A stretch of DNA of 64,000 nt from positions 174,580,183-174,644,182 of the forward strand of contig CM038052.1 of NCBI GenBank assembly GCA_021397845.1, given 5' to 3'. The translations under genes were made by a program, and so were the position numbers. Source of the DNA: Areca catechu (lineage: Eukaryota > Streptophyta > Magnoliopsida > Arecales > Arecaceae). Positions 33,500-47,900 of the stretch are shown piece by piece. Positions within the stretch are counted from its first letter, which is position 1. Every line of letters begins with the position of its first letter. The notes beneath the pieces were generated by a model. That model ran no database searches. It was not told the DNA's origin and saw only the letters and a program-made list of their open reading frames with translations.

Positions 33500-35767
33500 T
33501 ATATTATGAATCGTATTAGAGTTATTGAACTTGAAGGCTAACATTAAGCTAGTGAATCTCATCCAACCAATAATTTCACAGTTCGAAGCTTTAATCCATT
33601 CATGAACCTCATGCTTAACATTTGAATCCAATGGTTTGGCCCATATACAAGATCGACTATAAAACCTATTCAAGCCAAATCACCCAACAAGGACAAGTCG
33701 GCTCAGTTTAGGTCAGATCAAATGAGATGCTGTTAAACTACTTAATGACTTAGGCTAGATTCAAACTTTAAGACCAAGTTCTTTGCAAAATGCCGCATGG
33801 CATTATATTCAATTCAATATACAAACCTAGATATGTGGATATACAATTCAGTTTGAACTAGGAGTATCGTACCTTGATCCACTCTGGAGAAGGCTTGTTG
33901 AGGCACAAACATGGACGATGTCTAGGAGGCACAAAGCACAGGCAGAACCGGTGCAGACAGTGCTGGTGGTGGCAAAATTATGCATATAATTTAGTGGAAC
34001 AGAAGATATGATCGATCCACGGAACAAAAGAAAAATACCAGTTTGTACTTCTTTTTTTTTTTTTGGGTACAAAAATGTACGGCTTAACCAATCCATCATG
34101 GTTCGACATGTGGAATGCAGGACGATGGTGGTGTTCGGGTTGTATCTTTGTGCTAAAGAATGATTCATCATTTTTTGTGAGATACCGTAAAATTATACAA
34201 TAATAGCTATGAGATCTGTGCAGACAAATAGAAGAGAGCGTTTGCAAGTTCTATGAAGACATGATCCAATTGTTGATGCGACGGAGCCCAAAAAAAAAAA
34301 AAAAAAACACTCCCCCATGCAGAAGATGCAATACAAACCATGCCCAAAGTTATCCTAAAGATGACAGCTCAACCGGTGTTGACCGTAACCTCATCACCCT
34401 CGCATCTAAGATTCAAACTGAGATAGAGTTGATTAAATAATTTTTTTTTTTCTAAATACCTGGATATGGCCCCACCCCCCACCCCCGCCCCCCAAAAATA
34501 ATAATAATAATAATAATAAATAAATAAATAAAAACTGGGGGCCTTATCAAAAAAAAAAAAAAAAAAAAACAGCAGCAGCAGCAAAAAAACAAAAAAACTC
34601 TATCCAAAGTTGACATAAATTTATCTGAACTAAATATCAAGTGCCATTAATATCCAGTAATGGCCACCATCCCTACATGACTGTTGGAATGCAAGTGGAC
34701 TTCCTAGTACATCAATTTTGTAATATTTCCTACTAATGGTATGATAATATACATCAATCAGAAATGACCTATCTGCACAGTGCAAAACCAACCATGAAAT
34801 AAACTAGTTGCTCATGATAATGCACACATGCACATGTGCATCACCTAAATTGGTGATTTTAAAATGAGTCTAACAAAAACAAAGATGAAAATTTGATACC
34901 TTTCATTAACAAATGCCAGTGATTTTTCAGCAAGATATTTTATATAAGCGATACTTTCCTTCATTAAAACCTCCCTGCTCTGGGGTTGAGAAATAGCGTA
35001 GTGTGAGAGAAACGAGACCTTATTTTTAAAAAAGAATCAAACAGTTATGAAATGGTGATGCCAATGATCTCTGAACCACCATTTGTTTATTGATGAGCTA
35101 GTCTGATCGGAGCTTTACGGCTCCCTGCTTGAGCATTACAAGAATCCGGTTGGCAGATTGATGCTTCAGGTGCTGCTGATCCATATAATAATTTGTCTAG
35201 TTCCAGGATCTAATAGGCCAATCATCATTTTAATAAGATGATACCAATAGGAATTCTTCTAACAAGTAGCCAAAAGATAGAAGATTCAGACATTAAATGA
35301 ATAGAAAGGCCAAACAACGTACAGAAATGACCTGACCAAAAAATATTCATGCCATGATACAACAACGCCAAATTCCTAATGAGATCGCATGAGCAAAACA
35401 AACATTGCAGGAGAATGTCCAAAAGCTGGGAACCAACGGTTACATCTATTTCCAGGATGCGAAGTATACACAACCTAAAACCTTCATTGACCCTTTTCTT
35501 GTGCTAAAATGTTGGAACTACCACAATGCGTCTGGAAGAAAAGTTTGTGCGACCCATGTTGCGCTTGGTGTACGAGTGCAGCCTTTCCTTACAACCAAAA
35601 AAGCATATAAGCAAACCTACCGAAGAGTTTTTTTTTTTTTTAAAAAAAAAGCATCTAATGAAATGAAACGAAATACAGTTAGCCCCAGGGGAAAAAAGGC
35701 ATGATAGTTAAACCTGAAATAAGGATCTTGTACAGGTACGCAAAGGAGCATACCTTACCGCATCATG
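33500..35767. other. Downstream flank of the BRE gene with poly-A and short repeats
   Basis: No further coding exon is recognised. A-runs at 34291-34309 and 34551-34569, the latter preceded by an (ATA)n(AAAT)n run and a C-rich GGCCCCACCCCCC stretch, look like tails of retroposed copies, without identifiable bodies. The BRE 3' untranslated region should begin at 35767 and run leftwards; I cannot fix its end. Confidence 0.4.
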
Positions 35768-36878
35768 CTACTGTTGCTGAGGCATGGTATCATTACAATA
35801 TTTCTTGAAGTTCAAACATTCGTCAACCAGAAAGTCACTGCAACAATAATCTGATTAGATATGCTTCAAGAAGATTCCCAACACTACCAAGCATAGGTAC
35901 TTACAAGATGCGCTCAACCATCTCTGGCACATCCCATCTGGGACTCCATGGATAATCATTTATAGGAGGTGATAATATCGGGGTGCCTTGAGAATTAAAA
36001 TGCTGCAGAATATTACAGAATAGCCTGATTAGTTCAAAGAATATAAAACATCAAACAAGAAAGGCAGAAATATCTTTTTCTGTGCAATTATTCCTCAAAA
36101 AGAGTGGCAGAAAATAACAAGTTCCACAAATAATTAATGACAGATTTTCCATTCCCCATTCAACACTTTTTTAAGATAGTGGTACTGTAAAGTTCAAACA
36201 ATTCTTGCTGTGTATTTTACTTGCAAGGATGAGAAATCTCCTTAGTGTAATGCAGTGATATATTGCCATCAATAAGAACAGTAAAACATTGATCTCTGTC
36301 ATTTCTTCTTCAGGTATTATATTCCTTAAATCCTTGTGTTTTTTATCAAGAGAAATCCAGTCCTGGCAGCAGGTGCATGAAATTGTCACCACAAATCCAA
36401 TGCATATGCAACTCATCTTCTTTGTATTTGATGAAAATCTTTGTATGCTGGTGTGATGATACATGAATAAGATCCACTCCAGATGTTAATCATGGGTAAC
36501 TCAAAATATTTTCACACAAGCAGCACAACAGGAGGATGCCATGCATATCATATGCCAACAGCCAACTCATACATAGGTGTTGAAACTGACCAGAAAAGGA
36601 AAACTTGCAACTCATATTTCTTTAAAGCTAAATTTTGATTTAACTATACAAAGTCCAAGCTCACTCAGTAGACCTTACTTTCAAATATGAGCTTACAAAT
36701 TTCCAAATTTATTAAATTTCTATAAATTATTACTATTACTGAATGATCAACATTAACCAACATAAATATGTTTCAAAATGATAATAAGAAATAACAAGAG
36801 AAATGCAATTACCTGAGAACTCTGCAGTGTCAGGATAGGCTGTTGCTTGGGGAACTGAGTGGGAAGTGAAAAATGAAC
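35768..36878 (-). CDS. BRE: BRE exons 11-13 (C-terminal UEV-like domain)
   Basis: Exons 36878-36813, 36002-35905 and 35837-35768, encoding VHFSLPTQFPKQQPILTLQS, HFNSQGTPILSPPINDYPWS and DFLVDECLNFKKYCNDTMPQ, closing with QQ and TAG. The PW(S)PRW motif matches the YSPRW segment of animal BRE. Exon 12 ends in phase 2 inside a Phe codon. Confidence 0.92.
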
Positions 36879-38890
36879 CTGCAACAACAAAATTGCATCC
36901 CTTAGCAGCATGTATTGGACATACAGTGAGAAAATGGCAATCAAACTGAATGATAGTCAAGAAGAAAGAAAGATTAATGAATGATGGATTAGAAGCTATA
37001 AAAGCATTTTAAAAATAAATAAATAAATAATTTTAAAAATAAAAATTAGCAGCATGTATTGGACATACAGTGAGAATGGCAATCAAACTGCATGATAGTC
37101 AAGAAGAAAGAAAGATTAATGAATGATGGATTGGAAGCTATAAAAGCATTTTAAAAATAAATAAATAATTTGATGGATTTTGGATTTTGGACTACATATT
37201 CAGGACACATTACCATAATGTGGCCTCTTCTTTATATGCAATTACAGTTTGAAGCGAAGCTCTTAGTTTCCATCTAAGCTCTGAACCAACAACAGCAGCA
37301 TTAAGATCATCAATAACTGATAACTAAAGATACATTGTCACAATTGGGCCTCTCCTTTAAACCCAACTGCCTTTTGAATTAAAACTCCTTTCTATCTGAG
37401 CTTGGACCAACAACAGTAGCATTAAGGTCATACATAATTGGTACTTTTAAATATTAGAAACGATACAGTTGTTTCACTGTACAAGGTTGCATAAGGAAGA
37501 TTGGGTTTGAAGTTGAATGTCCGTGAACATGAGATGTGGTCATTATACAATTCAGAGAAGAAAAAATGAGAAAAAGTAGGTAACAATTGAATGCTAGAGA
37601 ACCCACAAAGATTCCTCATATGAGCCAGTATAATGAAGAAAAAAGGATTGTAAATATTAGATCTGGAATAGATTTCCAGGTTCCAAGCAACTCAGCCATC
37701 GTAATGTCTCTGAAGACAATTTTGTGCCAGTATTCAACTTCCATAATCTACATGACTAGCTACTTTGCACCCACAAACTTTTCCTCAATTCAATCTAACT
37801 GATATTACAATATAATATAAAGCATATCTAGGAATAGAATTTTGGGGTTTGATTTTTAATTTTATGTTGTTTATGAATATGAATTGAGGAAGTTTATAAT
37901 ATTATAAATGCTATGTAGCATGTTCTAATTGCCAGACAATGATGCTATCAAAAAGATTGTGCGCCTCAAGGTCTACCATACCAACATATACTTCCCAGTA
38001 TTGGGCATTAAAACACTGAAATGGTACCGGTATGGTAAGAGGTCATTACGGTACAGTACCAACACATGGTACAGCAGCTGTCTCACTTCCAGCAGCAAGC
38101 CATGTGTTGAGAACCTGAAATGTTTTGTGATCATCAAAATCATTCCAGGGGTCAACAATCTCTCCCTTTTTGATGATGACAAAACACTGGACATGAATAG
38201 GATTTAAAAACACTTTATAATTACTGTGAATCATATTCACATGTATCAACTGATATTTAACATAGTATGTATTAAATCAAATTGAGTATCAAATTGTTGA
38301 ACTGATAAGTATCAATACAATGTATCACAATGTATCATATATATCATAAAACTGAAAACTATTCACACAATGTATCATATGTACCAATACAATGTATCAT
38401 CTATGCATTACGTATCGAAACTTCACAAAATTAACTTATATTTGAAGTTTCATGAAAATTTAACAAAAACTTAACATAAGCTCCCCCTTACTAATGTAGT
38501 AATATTTCTTCATATTTTCTTCATATTTTCATACATATTCATTTTCATATTCACATTCATACACATTTTATTCACATTTTCATGCACATTCATACTTTCT
38601 CCCTTCTCCCCCTTTTTGTCATCAACAAAAGGTGTATAAAATAAGGAGAAAAATCATTCACAAAATTGAGTCATTCACAACCTATGTATCATAAAAAGTC
38701 ATATATATATATATATATACATATATACATATATACATATATACATATATACATATATACATATATATACATATATACATATACATATATACATATATAT
38801 ACATATATACATATATACATATATACATATATACATATATACATATATACATATATACATATATACATATATACATATATACATATATAC

Positions 38891-38935
<45 letters not shown>

Positions 38936-41900
38936 GTCAGTACATGAGTGATACAATACAAAAGTGCCTCGGTACGACAAAAGTAGTATCACAACAACAA
39001 AACATGAAAAACATAAAGTCCTAAAAACATCAAAAGGATGGACTGGGATCATCATCACTAGGCTCGTCCTCACTGGAGGAGGAACCGACCTCTAAAATGC
39101 CTGGAGCAGGCCTAAATTTAGGGAACCTAGGCCTAAGGTCCCGAAGCCTAGTCCTAATAGGTGTAGTAGTCCTAGAGGTTTTGATTTTGGCTTTAACTTT
39201 AACTTTGGACTCGGAGGACATCACAATAGGGGTAGGTCTAGCAGTAGGAGGATCAAAAGACAAGGCGAGGGTGCTGGTAGTAGACAATCTCTGTCGCCGG
39301 AGTGTCTCCAACGTCAGAACTAGGAATCTTGGTACGAGTCCCAGCCTCAGCAAGAATAGCCTCAGAAGGAATATCACTGAAGTAAGCTGCCTGTCCCTGC
39401 CCGCAATCTGTGCCAATATCTGGTGCTGCTATAGAAGTAGTAGGTACAGACTGACTAGCTGCTGTAAACTTCTGAAGAATAGCCATGATGTCCTGAAAGT
39501 CCTGGTGCATCTCTGACTGAAGTGCAGATATCCTGGCATTAGTCTCAGATCTCCCTCTCTGAAGACTCGAGATCTCGTCCAGTACACGCTGCAATCGGTC
39601 ATCATCACTTGGTCCAACAGCTGTTGATCCTCTGACATGTGATCAAGGAGTAGGAGTTGGCTTTGAGGGTCCAGCCTCGTCAACATGTGTCTCTGCCTCT
39701 GCACTATGTCCCTGTGCTGCCTGATCATCCTCATCTGAATCATCCTCTGAATGAGTCACCGGAAGACCTGAGCTCTTCCTAATCCAGTGACCCTCAACTT
39801 TAATAAATCCCATCCGGGTCAAAGACTTTAGGTTGTATTTGTCTGTATGCAAAAGTGGTCTGCTGTCCTCTCCAGACAAATCAACATGTGCATCCTGAAA
39901 CAGTAGGATAAACACCATCCTGTATAGAAGACATGCTCGTGCCCTCCGAGCAGCTTCCCTCATCCGCGACAACATAATGAAGGGTAAATTGAGGGCCTCC
40001 CCCTCAACCAAGCATCTCATGAAGACTAGGTCTCGCTCACTAATCCAGTCGAATCTCCCAGTCCGAGGAAGAAAGATGCGGCTAATAAAGTTATGTAGCA
40101 ACCTCATCTCCAAAGAGAGTTGGTTGGCACTAACATGAACCACACCTTTCACATTTGTCCTCTCAAGCACTGTTCTTAAAGTCTTTTGTTTGTCCTTCAA
40201 CACTAGATAGCTTTCACCCTCTTTTGGTATATGAAGAACACTAGACAACTTCTGCTCACTGATTTCAATATGCTTATCCTTCACAGTATATTCAATGTGA
40301 AATGCCCCCAAAGACATGTTTTCAAAAAATTATCTAACAAGGTTGGGATATGTGAGAAGATTGAGCATACAAAAGTCTTTCCAACATTGTCTAACCAACC
40401 AATCACTAATGTGCAAGCTTTCTTGTTCTAGGAAAGTGAAATCTATGCATCTACCCGATGTCACTTGCCTATTTCCCATTAATATTACCTGCCTTGGTGC
40501 CTCTTGCTCTTCTTCATGTTCTTGATGTTCCTCTTCCGGATTTGAAGTATCCAACCGTTGCTTTGTCCTTCTTTCCTCCGCCACTGACCGAATGACTCTT
40601 CTAGGTTTTTTGGCCATGGCATTCGTAGGAGCCATCTAGGTTAGATTAGGATTTTGGAGGATTGTGGAGGTGTTCTAGGAGCTTTTCCTAGGTTAGGGAG
40701 AGGAGTCGGCTAAGGAAAAGTGAAAAATGTGTAAAGAAATAGTGATTTCAAATCTATAAAGCCCTATTTAAAAACCCTCGACCCGACCCTCGAGTCGGCT
40801 CACCGAAACACCTGGTGTCTCGAGTCGGCTCGAGCCAAAATTTAGTTCAAAACTCGAAAATAGGTAAAACAAATTTCTAAGGGATTCTTATCACTAAAAT
40901 AGGTTGTCATAAGCTCTAAAAGGAAATTTGAAACGTCTAGATAATTTTTTCTTATTTTTTTTGAAAAAATTAGATCAAACATTCAGAATGGGTCACACAG
41001 GCCTAATTCGCCTCTAATCTTTTCAAATCTATCTTGACTAAGGGGTTTAGTAAAAATGTCAGTTGATCTTCAGTAGGTACAAATTCTAATTCAACATCAT
41101 TATTTAAAACATGATCTCGAATGAAATGATGTCTAATTTCTATATGCTTAAGGAGATTGTTGACCCCTGGAATGATTTTGATGATCACAAAACATTGGAG
41201 CATGTATATGTTACTAATTCTTTCAATTATTTGAGAAGTTTTTGCAAGAAAATGGTTATATGTAGTTTAATTGGTTTTCAAATTGATTGAGATGTAATTC
41301 AATTGTGTATAGACTTTTATGGACTTTAAATTGTAAAAGCCCTAATTTTTCCCTTATATAATCTTATAAATGGACTGTAAAATTGTAAAAATAAGAGTGT
41401 ATAGATTAGCTCTTGTTTGATTCAAGTGTTAAAGAATTTTGGAGAAGTTTGAAGCATTAAATGAAGTTTTGGCAAAAGCCGACTCATTGATCAATAGCCG
41501 ACTCCTTGTGGCACAGCACAAAGAAATTTCAGAGTTTCAGTACCTTGAGCCGACTCATGGAAGAATACATGTTTCAGAAGTCTGAGATCTCAAGCCGACT
41601 CGAGCTTCAAGAGCCAACTCGTCCAGAATTATGTTTGTTGGTGACTGAGACTTCGAGCCGACTCTACCCTGAAGAGCCGACTCATGGAAATTGTTGCTTT
41701 GAATTGATTGAAGGTTCGAGCTAACTCCAGCTTAAAGAGCCGACTCGCACAGAATTTCTGTTTGGGTTGTCTGAGACTTCGAGCCGACTCGTGGACCTCG
41801 AGCCGACTCGAGTGACCGTTTTCTGCACTCTAACGGCTAGTTGCTGAAAGTGATTTTTGAATTCCAATTGGTCTCCAACAGCTCTTTCACGAATCCCTAG

Positions 41901-44900
41901 GCCCTACAACGGCCATATCTCATGGAAAACTATAAAAGGGATTACTTTTGATGGATTAAAATTTTTTTTTGAGAGATTATTATTGATTTATCTTGCGAAC
42001 TTAAAAAGCCTTAAAGTCTTTCACCGACCTACTTCAAGAACATTCAAGATAGGATTCAAAACTTCACCAACTTCTCTTCATCATTGAATCCACTCATTGA
42101 AGAAGCAAAGAAGCAGCTTGAAGAGTATTAAAGAGCATTCAAAGATAGGCTTCACCTTGATCTACATCGGCAACATTTAAACAAACTCGTTTTGTTATGT
42201 AGTTACTTTTTATTTCTCTCTATCTTTGTTTTCTCTCTAAGAACAGCAAGAGGCTGTGTCTTAAGAGAGGGTTAAAGATTTTTAGGTGAACCTTGTGAAA
42301 ACCTAAGTTGGGTTCTTGGTGATCCCGGTATAAAACCAAGTGTTAAAGTTTCTTTGGTGATCCCGTTCAAAACCAAAGGGAGTTGGGTTTTCTTTGGTGA
42401 TCCCGGTAAAACCAAAATGTATAGGTTTGGATTGTGAGCCTGGTAAAACAATCCGACTGTATTCCGGTTAGGGGATATAGTGGAAATCCCAAGTGGTCCT
42501 TGGATAGTAGGCGTAGGAGCCGGTTGCTCCGAACTACTCTAAATTTCCTTGTATTTGTGTTTGTGCTTACTTTGCTTTATTGCATTTACTTAATTACTTC
42601 CGCATTGCATATTGTACCACAACACCAAAAGGATTTTAAATTGCACATACTTGTGAAAAGTTTTTATAATCCCAATTCACCCCCTCTTGGGAAGCCATCT
42701 GGGCAACACCATGCATCAGTATATGGGTGTATCATGGCATTAAAGTATCAATATACAACATCTGTTATCAGTTCAGTAAATCTTGGCTTCTAAATTTAGA
42801 CATGATCACCTAGGAACCTGGTATATAAAATAAATTTGATAAGTTCCTTAACATACCAGAAATGTGAAAACACCAGAGACAACAAGCACCGTGGCTCTCC
42901 TGCAAAAAACCTGATGAAAGAAATGTTCAGAGATCATTCTAAAAGTGAAAAGGCAAGGTTAAGCAAAGAATGTCAAAAAACACACCGGATCAGCTTCCAG
43001 TGGCCTTCCAAAAAGTGAGGGCAATGCCTCGATAAAACGTCTTCTAGCACCAACTGAAGCAACTGCCTCCACAACCTTTGAAACAGTCCCACTAAATTAC
43101 TGATTAGGGAACTCACATAAAAACCTAGTAACTTGTAGCATGACTAAATAAAGTAAAAGAGCAGAGGAACAATAAATATACAAACAAATGAGAAGAAACC
43201 TAAATCCATAGGTAGAAAATTGGTACATGAGAAAGCAGAAGTGAAAATATCCATATTAAAAAGACTCTTGACAGTGTGAATAATTAAGTCCTTGAAGACT
43301 AAGTGTTACTCGGTCTGCTACATGATGAAGGGAGAAACCAATGTCAAAAAAATCACTTGGATTAAGTATCTCTACAACTAAAACTCGCATTGCTAGAGAT
43401 GGGGCATATTCTTCTCCACCCTGACTTTTTGGTAGCGACCCTCTCTCAAATCTAGTCCGTGGCACATCTCAAGCAGAATTCTGGGGTGCAGGCCTCCTTT
43501 TCTTTCTATCTTTATCAAATCTAATCTAAAAAATCTTGACAGAGAGACCATGGTCATCCATTAAATACTCTCTTATGTTGAACAAATCAAAAGCACCACA
43601 TATGCCAGATACGGATAGCTAATAACCATCAGATGCAGAACATGCCAGGCAGACACATAAATACAAAATTCTATTAAATCCAGACAAATTGTAGCTACAT
43701 CTAATAAAAGGTCGAAAGCAACAAATGATAATAAAACATCTGAAGTAAAAATGACATCTTGCAACATGAACTTCATCTTAGAAACAAAAAGAAATGGACG
43801 AAACCTGAATTTTGTTTTGGAGACAATATGAATTTCATGTTAGTGACAAAGGCCCAAAGTATGAATGGCCAGAGCTACCTAATTTGCTTGTCACACAGGG
43901 TGTGTGTGAATCGCTACAAAATATACTGATTCACAGTATGTTTCAGAGTGCTTCAGGATTTAGAAATTGGCATATTTATTTAGACATCATATTTCAAGTA
44001 TTCTGAGAGTATTGGACTACTAAAACCTTAGACATTATGGGACCTAAGAGGTCCACAACAGAGGCATTCTATTTCTATATCTGAGAGGGATAAGATTTTT
44101 GGGTCATTGGAAAATAAGTGAGAAGTTGATTAAAAAATCTGGAGAACTAGGAGGGTGAGTACCTAAGATCTCACTTGGGTCATTTGGAAAGTACAATATA
44201 TGCAACATATATAAAATTGCATAGTATGTAGACTTTAATTCCCATCACACTATTATTTTCTTTTATCAATAATAATCAATTTCTAATTTTTCTGCTTTGT
44301 ATTTTGTAAATTCTAGCAGCTATATATGCTAATTAAAGTTGAACGTTTTGTAAATATTAAGGAAAGTATTTTCCAGTCCCACCTAATCAAATTGGGTTCC
44401 CTGACAGGTGGTTGTTTGAAATAAAGAACCTGAAAACATACCAATGAACTAAAAAATCAATTACATAGAAAGTGAGTACTCCTTAAATTGACCAATAGCA
44501 AGCTTCAATAATCTTCCGTGAAAGAATGGCTAAAGAAAAAACTAGAGAACCTTTCACAATTACAACAGTTCAGTTTAAGTTTTTAAATGAGTGAGCATCC
44601 AAGCTGGCATGCAGAAGTGAATTTTTATGTATCAACTATCAAGAGAGACACCCAAGGTTAAGGCATAGATATGTAGCATCCATGAAAGATCAGTATTACA
44701 AATAGAACTGCTATCAGAAAAATAAACATGATAAATGTGACTGACCTGAGTTTTGAGATTTTCTTCTAAATTGGGAAGATATTCAGCCATACACCTTTAA
44801 ATAACGACCATATAGATAGAGCATGCCAAAAAAATTAGTTTTAGAAAATGATAATGCTGAATTATTTTCTTTACATGAGAGAGTGCAAAACATTTTTTTT

Positions 44901-47900
44901 CAGTTAGAAACAAAAATATAATCAACATCATATTATGATAGAATGACTTACATCCCATCTAACCATGGTGGAAGTTTGACATCTTCTACAGAGAACAAAC
45001 TCCTCAGCTCTGAAGAAGAAACTAATTTTATGCGTGGAGCAGAAGGAGCAGAGGAATAACTTCTGCGTACAGGAAATACAACCTGCACCATGCAACATTT
45101 GAGATCAGAATGAAATTTCTAAAAATGCCAACCATTCATCAATTAAGCAAATGTAGTATAGCAGAACCCAAATAGCTGGCACAAGGGTTCATGGTTACAA
45201 TCAAGATCATAACGTGGTAAAACCTGTCAGTCCCATTCCATTTAAGGAATCCAAAAAACAACTAGCCTGGGGATATTCCCCATAGCAAAGGCAACAAATA
45301 GCATCGATGTCCTCTTAAAAAAACAGCTTAGCGTGAATGTAATCATAAGCAACAGCCTGATATTTTTGGGATGGTTTTTGCTAATCCATTTCACCCTTAA
45401 AAACAATCAAAAACTAAATCTTAATCGAAACATTACCCAAAATTGTCATTACAGCTCCACATTCAGGGTTTCTTCAGGCTCACCCTCTTCTTTATGACCT
45501 ACTCCCAAAAACAAGAGCGGCAATGATCTTCCATAAACATGGTCATGACATCTCAACCGTATTCTATCACTAACCACTGACTTGTTTAACTCCTACACCT
45601 AATGAAATCAAAAAACATGACCAGAGTAATCAATCAGGCCTAATTGCATTTAAACTAGATTTTTGTTTGTTTCATCTCAAGAACTCTCAAAACTGTTGAA
45701 AGTGTTCTGATTTCCCTTATTTTCCTCTTTTATTCTTTCTGCTTTGCTCCCACAGGATCCCCATCAATGCCAAATCCCTTCAAATAACACACAAATGGGA
45801 TGATCTACACCACAGGAAACTGATTCCTCAGACCTGCACCTCTACATCTGTTCTTCTAAGTGATTTGTGCATCTTTTGATGCAATTGGAGGTTTAAATAT
45901 TCAAATGGTACATTTATCCTTGGTTTTCAGTCTTTAGTTTTCTATTTTTGTCCTATATTTGTTTACTATTTTTTGGTCTATTTTGTAGGTTTTTTGAGTC
46001 CTATTGTCAGTCAAATTAGGGTCTGTCAGTCCATGTCTTATTGGGATTTAGTCAGTTGCCATTAGTTGGTTCAGTACTAATTTTGGCAGCCACCAGGACT
46101 TCAAAATCCCTAGAAAAATAAGCAAAAAATATGGAAATTGAACAAAGTGAAAAACTGAAGATTAAAGGAAAAATTGAATCATCTAAATCTTTAAACTTCC
46201 AAATGCATCACATCACCAGTTCCATCCGAGTCCCTGCACTGTTTTGAATGTTTAGTGATTCAAATCCAATTTTCAGTCTTTGTCCTGACGCAGGAAGGAA
46301 CAAAGAAAGAAGAGCTGAAGATGGATAAAAAGTAAGAGAAAACAAGAACTTCCCCTCAAGGAACATCTCTGTAGATGGGATAGGACTCATAGTGCCAGTT
46401 AGGGGTTGCATCATGTTCCACACCTGATTGCAGACTTGAATTTCAAGTCGAGTGTCCCATCCAACAGGACCAACACCATACATTAAATGTTTAAATTACT
46501 CATTGTAAGAAAAGTTAGAACAGTGAAATGATGAAATAAGAAAAATAAAATGAAGCCAATGAATGCTAAATATCTCCTAAGCTTCTAAACTAACCTATGA
46601 CTTATTGTCAAAAAATTACAAGATTTCTTTCTATCAATATATCGTGACAACCTTACATGAACAGCCCAATTATAGCTATTTAATTTCAGGCATTTGCATT
46701 AGCATGTCAGACCTCAACTCCAATAAAGCATTAACAAGGTAATCTGAAAATATTTGATTATAGAATTGTACAAGAATGTTTCAGAGTGAACAGCTATTAC
46801 CAAAGAACAGAAGAGACCGAGAGAAAACCTGTAAGTAGATCTTTTGCTGATGTCTCCAAGGACATGCAAGCACCAATTTGTTCAAGTCTATATCCAGTAA
46901 GGGGACAGCAAACTTTACCTCCTCTGACTGCACTAGAAGGTACAGGCAAGTTGTACTTAGTAAACAAAACGAAATAAGGATTAATAGAATCACTGACAAT
47001 ATCTTTGCATTTTTAGACACTGCAGACCAACCAACTGTTAAAACTTCTGAGAACTTACCCTGTCAGGTGAAGAAATCATACAGACTTCAATCCCCTGTTC
47101 CATTAAGTAAAGTTAGGAAACATGTAACTTTGCCCAAAAAAATCTGTAAGAAATTAGCAGGAAAACATCCTGAACAAATAATTAAAACTTAAACGGGTTC
47201 TTAAAAGTACTGGCAAGTGAAAAAATAAAAAACCTAAAGAATCCTAAAAGCTTGGTGTACAATCTCACAAGTGCTTCCTATGTTAATTCACCACTTTGCA
47301 GAAGTCATCTAAGTACATCTGACATGCCATAACCCTGAGACCAGGAAATGAATTTTAAAAGGTGTGATGGCCATAAATCATAACATAAACAGCAAAGCCC
47401 TCAAAAGAAAGTCCCATTATTCACATCTTTTCTTCCTCCCCTTTTCTTCTTCTGTTTTATATCCATCTCTCATTTTCTGTTTAACCTTTCTCTTCTCTTC
47501 CTATTTGCTACAAACACCTAAATTCTAGAGATCAACCTGAAAATCTATAAAGCCATTTATTATACCTTGAATTATTATCCATTAGTACAAATCAGCCCCT
47601 TTTCCTACATCTAAAACCTATATTACTACTACGTACTACAGCATCATTTTTCGGCTCTTATCCACCCTTTGAATTGTCATTCCAAAAATTCAAAGAGCCT
47701 CCTAGGTCACTATTTGAGAAAGATATGCACGTTGCACCACTGATCAGACTTAAGGAGGCTTTATAACACTTGAAGGTGGTCACCAAGTGACAAGCAAACC
47801 CCATCTCATGGTACCCTCTTGAATCTTGTTCTTATGACTTATTGTGATTTAAATTCTGATCTCAGCTTGACCCTTTCTAAGGCACCACATTAGGTTATAG

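Noticed and set aside
38666..39073. Open frames of Tyr/Ile repeats
   Set aside because: They translate the ATATAC microsatellite.
46208..46483. 91-codon minus frame as an extra BRE exon
   Set aside because: BRE is complete without it; it lies between exons 6 and 7, whose phases join directly, and has no matching splice sites or known similarity.
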